From assembly GCA_009886815.1 (NCBI GenBank), contig QXYP01000200.1:1-8755 (forward strand): 8,755 bases of DNA, read 5' to 3'. Source of the DNA: Halieaceae bacterium. Lineage in GTDB: Bacteria > Pseudomonadota > Gammaproteobacteria > Pseudomonadales > Halieaceae. The notes under the pieces were generated by a model that was not told the DNA's origin, made no database searches, and saw nothing but the letters and a program-made list of their open reading frames with translations. Position numbers and translations under genes: made by a program. This document shows, in pieces, positions 1-6,835 of the stretch; the first letter of the stretch is position 1; each line of letters opens with the position of its first letter.

Positions 1-1
1 T

Positions 2-2239
2 TCACTTCGTGGCGACAAGCTTGAGGGCGACAGCATTGAGTCTCAGGATTACGAGGAGACACGCTGGGGTTTTGAGCTCGGTGGTGCGCTCATTGAAGAC
101 AAGCTGTTTTTCTACGGTGCCTATGAAAAATACGACGGTGCCGACCTCAATGACCGGGGTTCCATTGGTTCGGGTGCGGTTAACGAGGTGCTGATATCAC
201 AGGCTGAGCTAGACCGCATTGCACAAATTTCCAGCGATGTGTACGGGTATGAAGCCGGTCGTACAGTAGCCGAAGCTTTCGACTTCGAAGATGAAAAGTA
301 TCTCGCGAAGATTGATTGGTATGCCACGGACACCCAGCGCCTTGCCTTCACTTACATGTACAACGATTCCTTTAACTTTTCGCCCTCAGACGGCGACTTG
401 AACGAGTTCGAATTTGACAAGCACTTCTACAAGCGGGGTTCAGAACTCACGTCATACACCCTCAACTGGTACTCCGATTGGACCGCTAACTTCTCCACGG
501 AAGTGCGCTACTCCATTAGCAACGTTGATTTTCTCCAGCAGTCGGTATCGGGCCCCGAATTTGGTGAAGTGCAAATTCGTGCAGGCGACGGCGTGACGGT
601 TTATCTCGGTCAAGACGACAGTCGTCAGGCCAACGATCTCGAGTGGGATACCGACCAAATGGTCTTGCGCGGCTACTATAATTTGGGCAATCACACCATT
701 ACTGGCGGCTTTGAGCGCGAGTCTATCGAGGTATACAACCTGTTTTATCAACACACCGATACCGAAATGCGCTTTAACAGTATTGATGATTTTGAAAACG
801 GTCTCGCGGCCCGGGTTTATTACGGTAATGCCATTAGCAACAACGAGCTCGACGCGGCGGTTGACTGGAGCTACGACGTCAGTAGCTTTTACATTGAAGA
901 CAAATGGCAGGTGACCAATAGCCTATTGCTAACTTTCGGTCTGCGCTATGACTATTACGAAACTGACGATGTGCCCAACGAGAACGCCGACTTTGTCGCT
1001 GACTACGGATTCTCAAATACCGCGACCCTAGACGGTATTGATCTGCTGTTGCCTCGCTTTGGCTTCACCTGGGATGCGTCCGATGCCCTGACTGTTCGTG
1101 GCGGTGTTGGCTTATTTTCAGGGGGCAACCCGAATGTTTGGTACTCCAACGTCTACTCAAATACCAACACTACGGCGGTGCAGACTCAGGATCGCGGTCC
1201 CGACCGTGGCGGGGTAGATTTGTTTGCTCAGAACTATGTGTACTGTGAAGACACAGCACCGACCTGCGGGCCAGGCTACGGTGTTCCTGAAAATCTTGCG
1301 GCTCAGGTCGCTGCAGGGGATGGCAGCAACTTTGAGATTGTATACCTCGACCCCGACTTTGAGGCACCTACCGAGTGGAAGTATGCCCTTGGCGCCACTT
1401 GGGAGATGGGCGGTGGCTATGTGCTCAGTGCCGATGCGCAAATCACCCGGGGTAAAGATACGGCTATTTACAAGCACGGCGATCTCGAATTTACCGGCGA
1501 GTTCAATGACTTTGGCAACGGTTACCCTATCTACGACAGCGTTCGTACATCATCTTTTGTCTTAACCAACAGTTCCAAGGGTAATGAATCTGAATCGCTG
1601 TCGGTGAGTTTGTTTAAGGCCTGGGATTTTGGCCTTGATATGCGACTTGGCTACGCGTGGACGGATGCAAAGGATGTGAATCCGATGACATCATCGGTGG
1701 CGTTTTCCAACTACGTCAATCGTACCTTCTACGATCCTGAAGAAGAGGTCTTGTCGACGTCAAACTACAACATTGAGCATCGCTTTACGGCGGTTCTTAA
1801 CTACTCGACCGAATGGTTTGGCAATAACGCCACCCGTTTCACGGTCTTTGCCCAAGGTAATTCCGGCTACCCCTACAGCATTACCCTTGAGGGGGCTGAT
1901 GGCACCATTGGGGCTTACGGCTTCACGCCTTATCTCGACTTTGTTGACCACGTTCTTGTAGAACCCGGTACCCGCAATGAAGAAGAGGGCAGCAGTTGGT
2001 TCAAAGTGGACCTGCGTGTTTCACAGGAGTTCCCAGGATTTACTGACGGCCACAAAGGCAGTGCCTTTATTGTGGTTGATAACCTGACCAACTTGATTAA
2101 CGACGATTGGGGAATTATGGAGAAGCCCATTTTCCCTTACGGCGTGACTCAGGATCAGCAGGCTAACGGGCAGGCGCAAACGCGTATCGGTGATGCCTCG
2201 CTCTGGGAAATCCGAGTCGGCATGAACTATCGGTTCTAA
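2..2239 (+). CDS. TonB-dependent outer-membrane receptor, Oar-like (5' partial)
   Basis: The reading frame is open from base 2, so the gene begins left of the window; 745 C-terminal residues are visible and end in TAA. Signal peptide, plug domain and any TonB box are missing. What is seen is a long run of alternating aromatic and polar strands typical of a 22-strand barrel, for example FFYGAYEKY near the left edge, TFGLRYDYYE, LPRFGFTWDASDALTVRGG and LYSYTLNW-like segments. The chain ends MNYRF, with the terminal Phe expected for BAM-dependent insertion. Segments such as NIEHRFTAVLNY and the VDNLTNLIND stretch near the end resemble Oar-type receptors with a carboxypeptidase-like N-terminal domain (family knowledge; that domain is not visible here). 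One putative outer loop has two cysteines (YCEDTAPTC, about 1239-1265) that could form a disulfide. The family takes up large or scarce ligands with TonB energy; the ligand here cannot be told. The first ATG-like codon at 188 lies inside the barrel and is not the start. Confidence 0.9.
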   Translation, partial: SLRGDKLEGDSIESQDYEETRWGFELGGALIEDKLFFYGAYEKYDGADLNDRGSIGSGAVNEVLISQAELDRIAQISSDVYGYEAGRTVAEAFDFEDEKYLAKIDWYATDTQRLAFTYMYNDSFNFSPSDGDLNEFEFDKHFYKRGSELTSYTLNWYSDWTANFSTEVRYSISNVDFLQQSVSGPEFGEVQIRAGDGVTVYLGQDDSRQANDLEWDTDQMVLRGYYNLGNHTITGGFERESIEVYNLFYQHTDTEMRFNSIDDFENGLAARVYYGNAISNNELDAAVDWSYDVSSFYIEDKWQVTNSLLLTFGLRYDYYETDDVPNENADFVADYGFSNTATLDGIDLLLPRFGFTWDASDALTVRGGVGLFSGGNPNVWYSNVYSNTNTTAVQTQDRGPDRGGVDLFAQNYVYCEDTAPTCGPGYGVPENLAAQVAAGDGSNFEIVYLDPDFEAPTEWKYALGATWEMGGGYVLSADAQITRGKDTAIYKHGDLEFTGEFNDFGNGYPIYDSVRTSSFVLTNSSKGNESESLSVSLFKAWDFGLDMRLGYAWTDAKDVNPMTSSVAFSNYVNRTFYDPEEEVLSTSNYNIEHRFTAVLNYSTEWFGNNATRFTVFAQGNSGYPYSITLEGADGTIGAYGFTPYLDFVDHVLVEPGTRNEEEGSSWFKVDLRVSQEFPGFTDGHKGSAFIVVDNLTNLINDDWGIMEKPIFPYGVTQDQQANGQAQTRIGDASLWEIRVGMNYRF

Positions 2240-2258
2240 GGTTTCGGCAACCAACCTA

Positions 2259-2285
2259 GGGGCGCCTTTGGGCGCCCTTTTTTTT
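2259..2285 (+). terminator. Rho-independent terminator of the receptor gene
   Basis: Twenty bases after the receptor stop codon, GGGCGCC (2260-2266) pairs perfectly with GGCGCCC (2271-2277) across a four-base loop, and eight T residues follow (2278-2285). The stem can be lengthened by weaker pairs between A/G at 2258-2259 and T at 2278-2279. Read on the - strand the hairpin is not followed by a T run, so it should stop transcription of the receptor and would be a poor terminator for the converging nuclease gene. Confidence 0.92.
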
Positions 2286-2290
2286 CGGTT

Positions 2291-3091
2291 TTACTGACCC
2301 ATAGCCCAATCTAACACTGCGGCAAGGCGCGCAGCTGCTCGGCGTATTTGTCGATCGACTGCGGGGCGGTTGCTGACCAAATAGTGACTGGTTAAAGTTT
2401 GCAGTCGAGTACCGTGGCGGTAATGGACATTTGGGTCATTGAGCACTGCGAGGGTTTCATCGGCCCAAGCCACGATCTCGACCTCAGGGTGTTCTAGTAA
2501 GGGTCGCTCAATAGGCGTTGCGCTAGTCGCTGCAGGCGGTTGGCCTGGGTATCTAAGAATCAGACCGTCCCATACGGCGTGCATGCTCACCCGTTCACGT
2601 TTTTCATGCAATTGCAGGCCTAAGTCCTCGGGCAATGCCAGTCGGTAGGTGTTGCCCCCCAGATCACTGGCATACCCCACATGCAGGGGTTGATGCAGGT
2701 CTCCAATCAGGTGTCCCACCCACAACAAGGCCTCTCTGCGCTGGCTAGCGGGGCCATGCTTGAGGCGATGAATCTGTTCATTGAGTGCAGTAATAATATC
2801 GCCGCCGTCAGGGCGGGGAACCTTACCGATGCTGAGAGTATCGGGAGGCGCATTAAGGTAGTGCCATTGTCGGGTTTCAGGACGTTGACCTTTAATTTCG
2901 TCAGCCCAACTGCACAGTTCTCCCAGAGGCGCATCGAGAAGGTCTGCAATCGCTGCCCGAGTGGCGGGCTGGGTCTGGGCCACAGCTTGTTCACAAACTT
3001 GTTGGTGTCCATCGTCCCACCAGGCATTGACAGGGCTGCAGACTAAGCCAGTGAGTACTGTTAACAGGGGGATTAGGAATTGTTTTAACAC
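2291..3091 (-). CDS. Secreted S1/P1-family zinc nuclease
   Basis: Exported nuclease of the S1/P1 (zinc-dependent phospholipase C/P1) superfamily, which cleaves single-stranded nucleic acids and often has 3'-nucleotidase activity. With the GTG start at 3091 the product has 266 residues. Its first 23 form a clear signal peptide (LKQFLIPLLTVLTGLV, then SPVNA) and the mature chain starts WWDDGH, so the N-terminal Trp can bind zinc as in P1 nuclease. All nine family ligands are present: Trp24, His29, Asp64 (SWAD), His77 (WHYLN), His127 and Asp131 (GHLIGD), His137 (QPLH), His171 and Asp175 (MHAVWD). Start choice: the frame stays open to TTG at 3202, but that adds 37 residues with no signal-peptide character; GTG at 3103 is a second option. 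AAGGGTG lies about 9 bases before the chosen GTG. The gene converges on the receptor gene and diverges from the NupC cluster. Preference for DNA or RNA cannot be told. Confidence 0.9.
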   Translation of the reverse strand: MLKQFLIPLLTVLTGLVCSPVNAWWDDGHQQVCEQAVAQTQPATRAAIADLLDAPLGELCSWADEIKGQRPETRQWHYLNAPPDTLSIGKVPRPDGGDIITALNEQIHRLKHGPASQRREALLWVGHLIGDLHQPLHVGYASDLGGNTYRLALPEDLGLQLHEKRERVSMHAVWDGLILRYPGQPPAATSATPIERPLLEHPEVEIVAWADETLAVLNDPNVHYRHGTRLQTLTSHYLVSNRPAVDRQIRRAAARLAAVLDWAMGQ

Positions 3092-3238
3092 AGTTATGGA
3101 CACCCTTATGACGTTTGAGAAATTGATCTTTGACGTTGCTTTAGAAAACCGACGTTCACAGTAAAACGTGCAGTTTAGTACGATGTCGGACGGTCTTCCC
3201 AAAACCGTGTTTCAGCTCTGCGTTAAGGTTGAATTAGC

Positions 3239-3257
3239 GAACGCTATCCTCGCGTTC
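3239..3257. repeat. Inverted repeat, 6-bp arms with 7-base loop
   Basis: GAACGC at 3239-3244 and its exact reverse complement GCGTTC at 3252-3257 flank TATCCTC. No T run follows on either strand, so it is not an intrinsic terminator. It could be an operator or an RNA hairpin in a leader; an arm of this length can also arise by chance. Confidence 0.4.
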
Positions 3258-3277
3258 CTCAGGCGCAACCCCCCGGA

Positions 3278-3293
3278 TTTTAACCGGTAAAAA
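3278..3293. promoter_or_regulatory. Near-palindrome, candidate operator
   Basis: TTTTAACCGGTAAAAA is a 16-base dyad with seven of eight pairs matched around ACCGGT. Symmetric AT arms with a GC core are a common form of repressor or activator site. It lies between divergent genes and upstream of the best + strand promoter-like sequence. No specific regulator can be named from the sequence. Confidence 0.35.
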
Positions 3294-3304
3294 CGACAGG
3301 TCGT
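3293..3304. repeat. Short inverted repeat ACGAC-AG-GTCGT
   Basis: Five-base perfect arms with a two-base centre, sharing one base with the end of the near-palindrome at 3278-3293. Taken with that dyad it makes a compact symmetric patch of 27 bases that might bind a dimeric regulator. The short arms make chance a real alternative. Confidence 0.3.
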
Positions 3305-3318
3305 CTATAGGATCACAG

Positions 3319-3345
3319 TTGATACGTCAGCGGTGTGGCTTTAGT
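3319..3345 (+). promoter_or_regulatory. Possible sigma70 promoter for the + strand cluster
   Basis: TTGATA (3319-3324; five of six match to TTGACA) and TTTAGT (3340-3345; four of six match to TATAAT) are separated by 15 bases, a short spacing. Transcription would start about 70 bases before the first gene at 3424. A better -10-like element, TATTAT at 3357-3362, lacks a good -35 partner at the usual distance. This is a weak assignment based on pattern only. Confidence 0.3.
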
Positions 3346-3423
3346 GCATCATGGGGTATTATCACAGACCTCGCCGTTCTCAACCCATTTTTCTAGGCCA
3401 CCATAAGGTGCTCGGAGCCAACA

Positions 3424-3855
3424 GTGACCGCTAGGTATTTTGCGATTTACGATGCTGACGGAACCCTTTTGGGGGAAGTGGGTTATGTTCTGGGTAAGCT
3501 TGCGGGTACGCGGCATTGCGCGCTGTGTGACCTCAGCCACGGATGGAACCCCCGGGGAAGGGCGCAATGGCGCGCCAATTCAGGGTTGTCCTGTAGACTC
3601 CAGTGGTTGCATCGCGACGAGCAAAGCCCCGCTTTGGCGGCGTATACAGCCGGCAAATTGCCATTGGTTGTGGAACAGCGCGAGGACGGCTTCAGAACGC
3701 TACTCGATGCTGAAAAGCTGGAGGCCTGTGGTGGTGATTACGAGGCCTTTTTAGCACTGTTACAAGTGCAGGTTTCAGCTGAGTCATCTGCTAAGGGCGA
3801 CCCTCCTAATGCATCAGGATCGTGTGCCACGGCGGCATCCCTGCCAAGCCACTGA
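3424..3855 (+). CDS. Small protein of unknown function with CxxC-D-x-x-H motif
   Basis: A 143-residue product that I do not recognise with confidence. It starts at GTG 3424 behind GGAG (3414-3417), six bases upstream; an in-frame TAG at 3394 and the lack of another common start codon between them support this choice. No signal peptide or membrane segment is seen, so it is probably cytoplasmic. Residues 1-25 look like a strand-rich start (YFAIYDADGTLLGE). The most striking part is HCALCDLSHG at 31-40: Cys32 and Cys35 form a CxxC pair with His31, Asp36 and His39 beside them, suggesting metal binding or redox chemistry. Further cysteines are Cys57, Cys102 and Cys134, and His63 follows LQW. The last 25 residues are low-complexity, rich in Ser, Ala and Pro, and look disordered. 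It is not a thioredoxin by motif context. It is the first gene of the + strand cluster, 51 bases before nupC. Confidence 0.75.
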   Translation: MTARYFAIYDADGTLLGEVGYVLGKLAGTRHCALCDLSHGWNPRGRAQWRANSGLSCRLQWLHRDEQSPALAAYTAGKLPLVVEQREDGFRTLLDAEKLEACGGDYEAFLALLQVQVSAESSAKGDPPNASGSCATAASLPSH

Positions 3856-3906
3856 TGCGGGAGAGATGTATCGTGTTTGTTGTTTTTCAGATCTAAGGCA
3901 GGGCTC

Positions 3907-5127
3907 ATGAACAGTCTATTAGGTATTGGCTTTTTACTCTTGGTAGCGTGGTTACTGTCCTCCAACCGGCGCGCGATTAACCTGCGCACAGTGGGTCTGG
4001 CTTTCACACTTCAGGTACTCATTGGTTATGTGGCTCTGTTTAGCGATTGGGGTCAGGCGGGGCTCAACATTGCGTCTGAGCACATAGCCGCCTTGCTGGG
4101 CTTCAGCCGAGCAGGCATCGATTTCATGTTTGGAGGGCTGGTTTCTGTCGACAGTAACCTCGGCTTCATTTTTGCGTTCAGCGTATTGCCGGTCGTGATT
4201 TTTTTTAGTGCCTTAATCGCCGTGCTCTATCACATTGGTGTCATGCACTGGATTATCCGTACGCTAGGGGGTGCATTGAAAAAAATTCTAGGCACCAGCC
4301 ACACCGAATCGTTGTCGGCCTCCGCCAACATTTTTGTGGGGCAGGCAGAGGCGCCACTGGTGGTGCGTCCCTACTTAGCCGGTATGACGGTTTCTGAACT
4401 TTTTGCCATTATGGTCGGTGGCATGGCCTCTATTGCGGGGTCGGTAATGGCGGGTTATGCCGCTTTGGGTATCCCACTAGAGTACCTACTGGCGGCATCA
4501 TTTATGGCGGCGCCGGGGGGCCTGCTCATGGCAAAGCTGCTCGAGCCAGAAACAGATGTGCCTGTCCGCCCCGAGCGTGGAGAGGGACCTGAGCGTGACA
4601 GTTACGTCAATCTCGTCGATGCTGCGGCCAGTGGTGCCATGGATGGGTTCCGTATGGCTGGCGCTATTGCCGCTATGCTCATTGCATTTATTGGCTTGAT
4701 TGCCTTGGTGAACGGGCTGCTGGGCTGGGGTGGCTCGCTGGTAGGGCTTGCAGATCTTTCTCTGGAAGGGCTGCTGGGCATTATTTTTAGACCGTTGGCT
4801 TGGTTGTTGGGCGTGCCCTGGTCTGAAGCGACCATGGCTGGAAGCCTGATTGGCCAGAAGTTAGTCCTCAACGAATTCGTGGCTTATGTGGCTTACACAG
4901 ATATGGCCGATCAGTTTTCACCGGTGGCATCAGCCATCACGATTTTTGCGCTGTGTGGTTTTGCAAATTTATCGTCCATCGCGATTTTATTGGGGGGTTT
5001 AGGTGCCATCGCCCCAGCGCGTCGCGACGAAATCTCACGATTTGGCTTGCGGGCGCTACTGGCAGCAACGCTGTCTAACCTAATGAGTGCGGCGCTCGCC
5101 GGACTCTTTCTGTCACTGGGGGCCTAG
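3907..5127 (+). CDS. nupC: Concentrative nucleoside transporter, NupC/CNT family
   Basis: An inner-membrane symporter of the CNT family (TC 2.A.41), which brings nucleosides in with H+ or Na+. The ATG at 3907 has AAGG at 3895-3898, eight bases upstream, and gives a 406-residue protein beginning [18 protein letters not shown]; the frame extends to TTG 3877, but the extra ten residues precede the natural first helix. Family motifs are intact: GQAEAP (145-150) in the first re-entrant hairpin region, NEFVAY (322-327) in the second, and [11 protein letters not shown] (350-360). By comparison with the Vibrio CNT structure, Gln146 and Glu148 and then Glu323, Asn354 and Ser357 match residues that contact the ribose or base. 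MAKLLEPE (208-215) is also typical. Hydrophobic segments fill the chain apart from a charged cytosolic loop at about 214-235. Length is normal for bacterial members. Base specificity and coupling ion cannot be settled by eye. Its stop codon directly touches the next start. Confidence 0.93.
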   Translation: MNSLLGIGFLLLVAWLLSSNRRAINLRTVGLAFTLQVLIGYVALFSDWGQAGLNIASEHIAALLGFSRAGIDFMFGGLVSVDSNLGFIFAFSVLPVVIFFSALIAVLYHIGVMHWIIRTLGGALKKILGTSHTESLSASANIFVGQAEAPLVVRPYLAGMTVSELFAIMVGGMASIAGSVMAGYAALGIPLEYLLAASFMAAPGGLLMAKLLEPETDVPVRPERGEGPERDSYVNLVDAAASGAMDGFRMAGAIAAMLIAFIGLIALVNGLLGWGGSLVGLADLSLEGLLGIIFRPLAWLLGVPWSEATMAGSLIGQKLVLNEFVAYVAYTDMADQFSPVASAITIFALCGFANLSSIAILLGGLGAIAPARRDEISRFGLRALLAATLSNLMSAALAGLFLSLGA

Positions 5128-5991
5128 GTGGTGTCAGTGCAGCAGTCGGTCCTTCCCCTAATTTCCTGCAAGGATCCCAATTTTGCGCAGCTTTTCGTCG
5201 AATCTTTGCGAGATTTTGGCTTCGGTGCCTTAGTCGATCATCCCCTGAATATGCCGCGTGTTCGTACCATCTACGAAGAGTGGCGCCACTATTTTTCTGC
5301 AGGCGTGGACAAGACCTATGCCATGGATCCCGTCCAGCAGGACGGATATTTTTCTTTGCAAGTGGCGGAGCATGCCAAGGGCAGTTGTCAGCGAGATTTT
5401 AAAGAGTATTTCCAGTACTACTCTTGGGGACGTTGTCCGCCAAAGCTTCAGGAACATCTAGCCGCGCATTTTGATCAGGCTATAAACTTTGCCAGTGAGC
5501 TGCTGGCCCACATAGAGCGAGAGGCGCCGCCCGCGGCGATGGTGAACCTGAGTGAGCCCTTGAGCGGCATGATTGCAGGGAGTCGTCAAAGCATGCTGCG
5601 TGTTTTGCATTATCCGCCGATGTCTCAAGGAATGTCGGCGCCTCGCGCTGCGCCACACGAGGATATTAACTTGCTCACGCTGCTACCGGCGGCCGATGGG
5701 CCCGGGCTGGAAATTCGTGCGCGCAACGGCGAATGGATTAAGGCTCCTAACCAACCTGAGCAACTGTTGGTGAATATTGGCGATATGCTGCAGGAGGTTT
5801 TGGGCGGTTGGCTACCCTCCACCACACACAGAGTGGTTCACAGTCCAGATTCGGCAAGTTATGGGCGTATGTCATTGCCGCTTTTCTTGCATCCGCGACC
5901 GGAGGTAAAACTGTCGGCTCGCTACACCGCCGCTAGTTACTTACAGGAGCGTTTGGGCGAGCTGGGTGTGCTGCCGGCCCCCACGGATTAG
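5128..5991 (+). CDS. 2-oxoglutarate/Fe(II)-dependent oxygenase, isopenicillin N synthase family
   Basis: A soluble 287-residue enzyme with the double-stranded beta-helix fold of the isopenicillin-N-synthase-like group of non-haem iron oxygenases. The iron triad is visible: His177 and Asp179 (PHEDINLLTLL) and His234 (TTHRVV). Arg247 and Ser249 (RMSLPLFLHPR) form the RxS motif that binds the 2-oxoglutarate carboxylate, which favours a 2-oxoglutarate enzyme over a true penicillin synthase. The N-terminal half has the usual helical domain with DFGFGALVDHP at 29-39. The core segment SMLRVLHYPP (155-164) is also typical. Members hydroxylate, desaturate or demethylate small molecules, so the substrate is open. 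GTG at 5128 follows the nupC TAG with no gap and has GGGGG at 5118-5122; GTG at 5131 or 5137 are possible alternatives. Zero spacing suggests translational coupling to nupC and hence a role with an imported nucleoside or base (inference). Confidence 0.88.
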   Translation: MVSVQQSVLPLISCKDPNFAQLFVESLRDFGFGALVDHPLNMPRVRTIYEEWRHYFSAGVDKTYAMDPVQQDGYFSLQVAEHAKGSCQRDFKEYFQYYSWGRCPPKLQEHLAAHFDQAINFASELLAHIEREAPPAAMVNLSEPLSGMIAGSRQSMLRVLHYPPMSQGMSAPRAAPHEDINLLTLLPAADGPGLEIRARNGEWIKAPNQPEQLLVNIGDMLQEVLGGWLPSTTHRVVHSPDSASYGRMSLPLFLHPRPEVKLSARYTAASYLQERLGELGVLPAPTD

Positions 5992-6059
5992 GCCTTCGCT
6001 GTGAACGCTTCTCCCAGCTATTGCAGATCTTCACACATCGGGGGAGAGGCGTGACAGAA

Positions 6060-6827
6060 ATGCGGCTTCGATGGGTTATAGGGATGGCGCTGTTAGGTCT
6101 CAGCCTCAGTATTGTGACCCGTCATGCCCATTCGTCCTCTGAGAGACCCTTGATTATTGCTGTGGCAGCAAATTTTGCAGAACCGGCTGAGCAACTGGTG
6201 GCAAGCTTTACCGAAAAGACCGGGGTGCCGGTGAGGCTTGTCATCGGTTCTACGGGGTTACTTTATGCGCAAATTACTCAGGGTGCGCCCATCGATCTGT
6301 TTTTGGCCGCGGACATTGATCGGCCGCGCGCTTTGATCGCGAAGAATCTCGCTACGGAGCAGAGCTTTGCGGTCTATGCCCGGGGCAGGCTGGTGCTGTG
6401 GGTGCCCGGCATTCCGGGCCCGCCCATCCCTGCAGATTTCATGACAGCCTTCGAGTCCGTGGCTCTTGCCAATCCTTTACTCGCCCCCTACGGGCGTGCC
6501 GCGTCTGAAGTTTTGGCGCGCTTCCCCAAAAAATCAGAGCATTTACGCCTCGTGCGGGGACAAAATATCAGCGCCACTTATACTCAGATCGCATCAGGAG
6601 CGGTCCCTGGCGGCTTCGTCGCTCTTGGCCAGGTTTTGGCACAAGGTGTTCCAAGGGTCGAATACGCGATGATTCCTCAAGAGTGGCATGAGCCCATTGA
6701 GCAGGCGTTGGTGCTGATAAAAGGCGAGGAAAGACATCCGGCTGGCCAAGAATTTAGGCATTTTCTGTTATCTGAAAACGTCTCGGTTATGCTGAAATCT
6801 CTGGGGTACTTGGCCGTGGGAGGGTGA
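6060..6827 (+). CDS. modA: Molybdate ABC transporter substrate-binding protein
   Basis: Periplasmic binding protein that captures molybdate or tungstate and passes it to ModB. With ATG 6060 the product has 255 residues. It begins MRLRWVIGMALLGLSLSIV, a signal peptide with likely cleavage near RHAHS. The mature part opens with IIAVAANFAEPAEQL and shows the oxyanion-binding family pattern: GSTGLLYAQI (63-72), GAPIDLFLAADIDRP (76-90) and RGQNISATYTQIASG. GAGAGG-like purine-rich sequence (GAGAGG, 6044-6049) stands ten bases upstream. The frame is also open from TTG 6021 and GTG 6051; GTG 6051 with GGGGAG four bases before it is a reasonable second choice, adding three residues. The gap to the oxygenase gene is 68 bases with no obvious terminator. 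Tungstate specificity cannot be excluded. I see no ModE-type operator upstream. Confidence 0.92.
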   Translation: MRLRWVIGMALLGLSLSIVTRHAHSSSERPLIIAVAANFAEPAEQLVASFTEKTGVPVRLVIGSTGLLYAQITQGAPIDLFLAADIDRPRALIAKNLATEQSFAVYARGRLVLWVPGIPGPPIPADFMTAFESVALANPLLAPYGRAASEVLARFPKKSEHLRLVRGQNISATYTQIASGAVPGGFVALGQVLAQGVPRVEYAMIPQEWHEPIEQALVLIKGEERHPAGQEFRHFLLSENVSVMLKSLGYLAVGG

Positions 6828-6835
6828 TCAGCAGC

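Larger units (their letters stand above)
3092..3423. other. Gene-free divergent intergenic region
   Basis: This 332-base stretch separates the - strand nuclease from the + strand cluster and should hold the promoters of both. I find no convincing gene here; the - strand frame of the nuclease remains open to 3202 but has no protein-like features. It does hold a 6-bp inverted repeat with a 7-base loop (3239-3257), a 16-base near-palindrome centred on ACCGGT (3278-3293), a 5-bp inverted repeat (3293-3304) and weak sigma70-like elements. No riboswitch, tRNA or terminator was recognised. Confidence 0.7.

Noticed and set aside
188..2239. Complete receptor gene starting at 188
   Set aside because: The same frame is open to base 2 and encodes barrel-like sequence (FFYGAYEKY) before 188, so the gene is truncated by the window edge and 188 is internal.
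2681..3046. A + strand reading frame of 121 residues opposite the nuclease
   Set aside because: The - strand frame carries all nine zinc ligands and a signal peptide, so this is antisense shadow coding.
3440..3754. Overlapping 104-residue reading frame on the + strand
   Set aside because: It is a shifted frame of the CxxC protein gene with no ribosome-binding site of its own and no recognisable motif.
3877..3906. TTG 3877 as the start of nupC
   Set aside because: The extra residues precede the conserved first helix, while ATG 3907 has a well-placed AAGG.
6021..6059. TTG 6021 as the start of modA
   Set aside because: It adds 13 residues including His and Arg before the signal peptide and has no ribosome-binding site; ATG 6060 or GTG 6051 fit better.
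5992..6059. ModE operator or molybdenum-cofactor riboswitch upstream of modA
   Set aside because: The 68-base gap is too short for the riboswitch, and no paired TATATAAC-like half-sites are visible.
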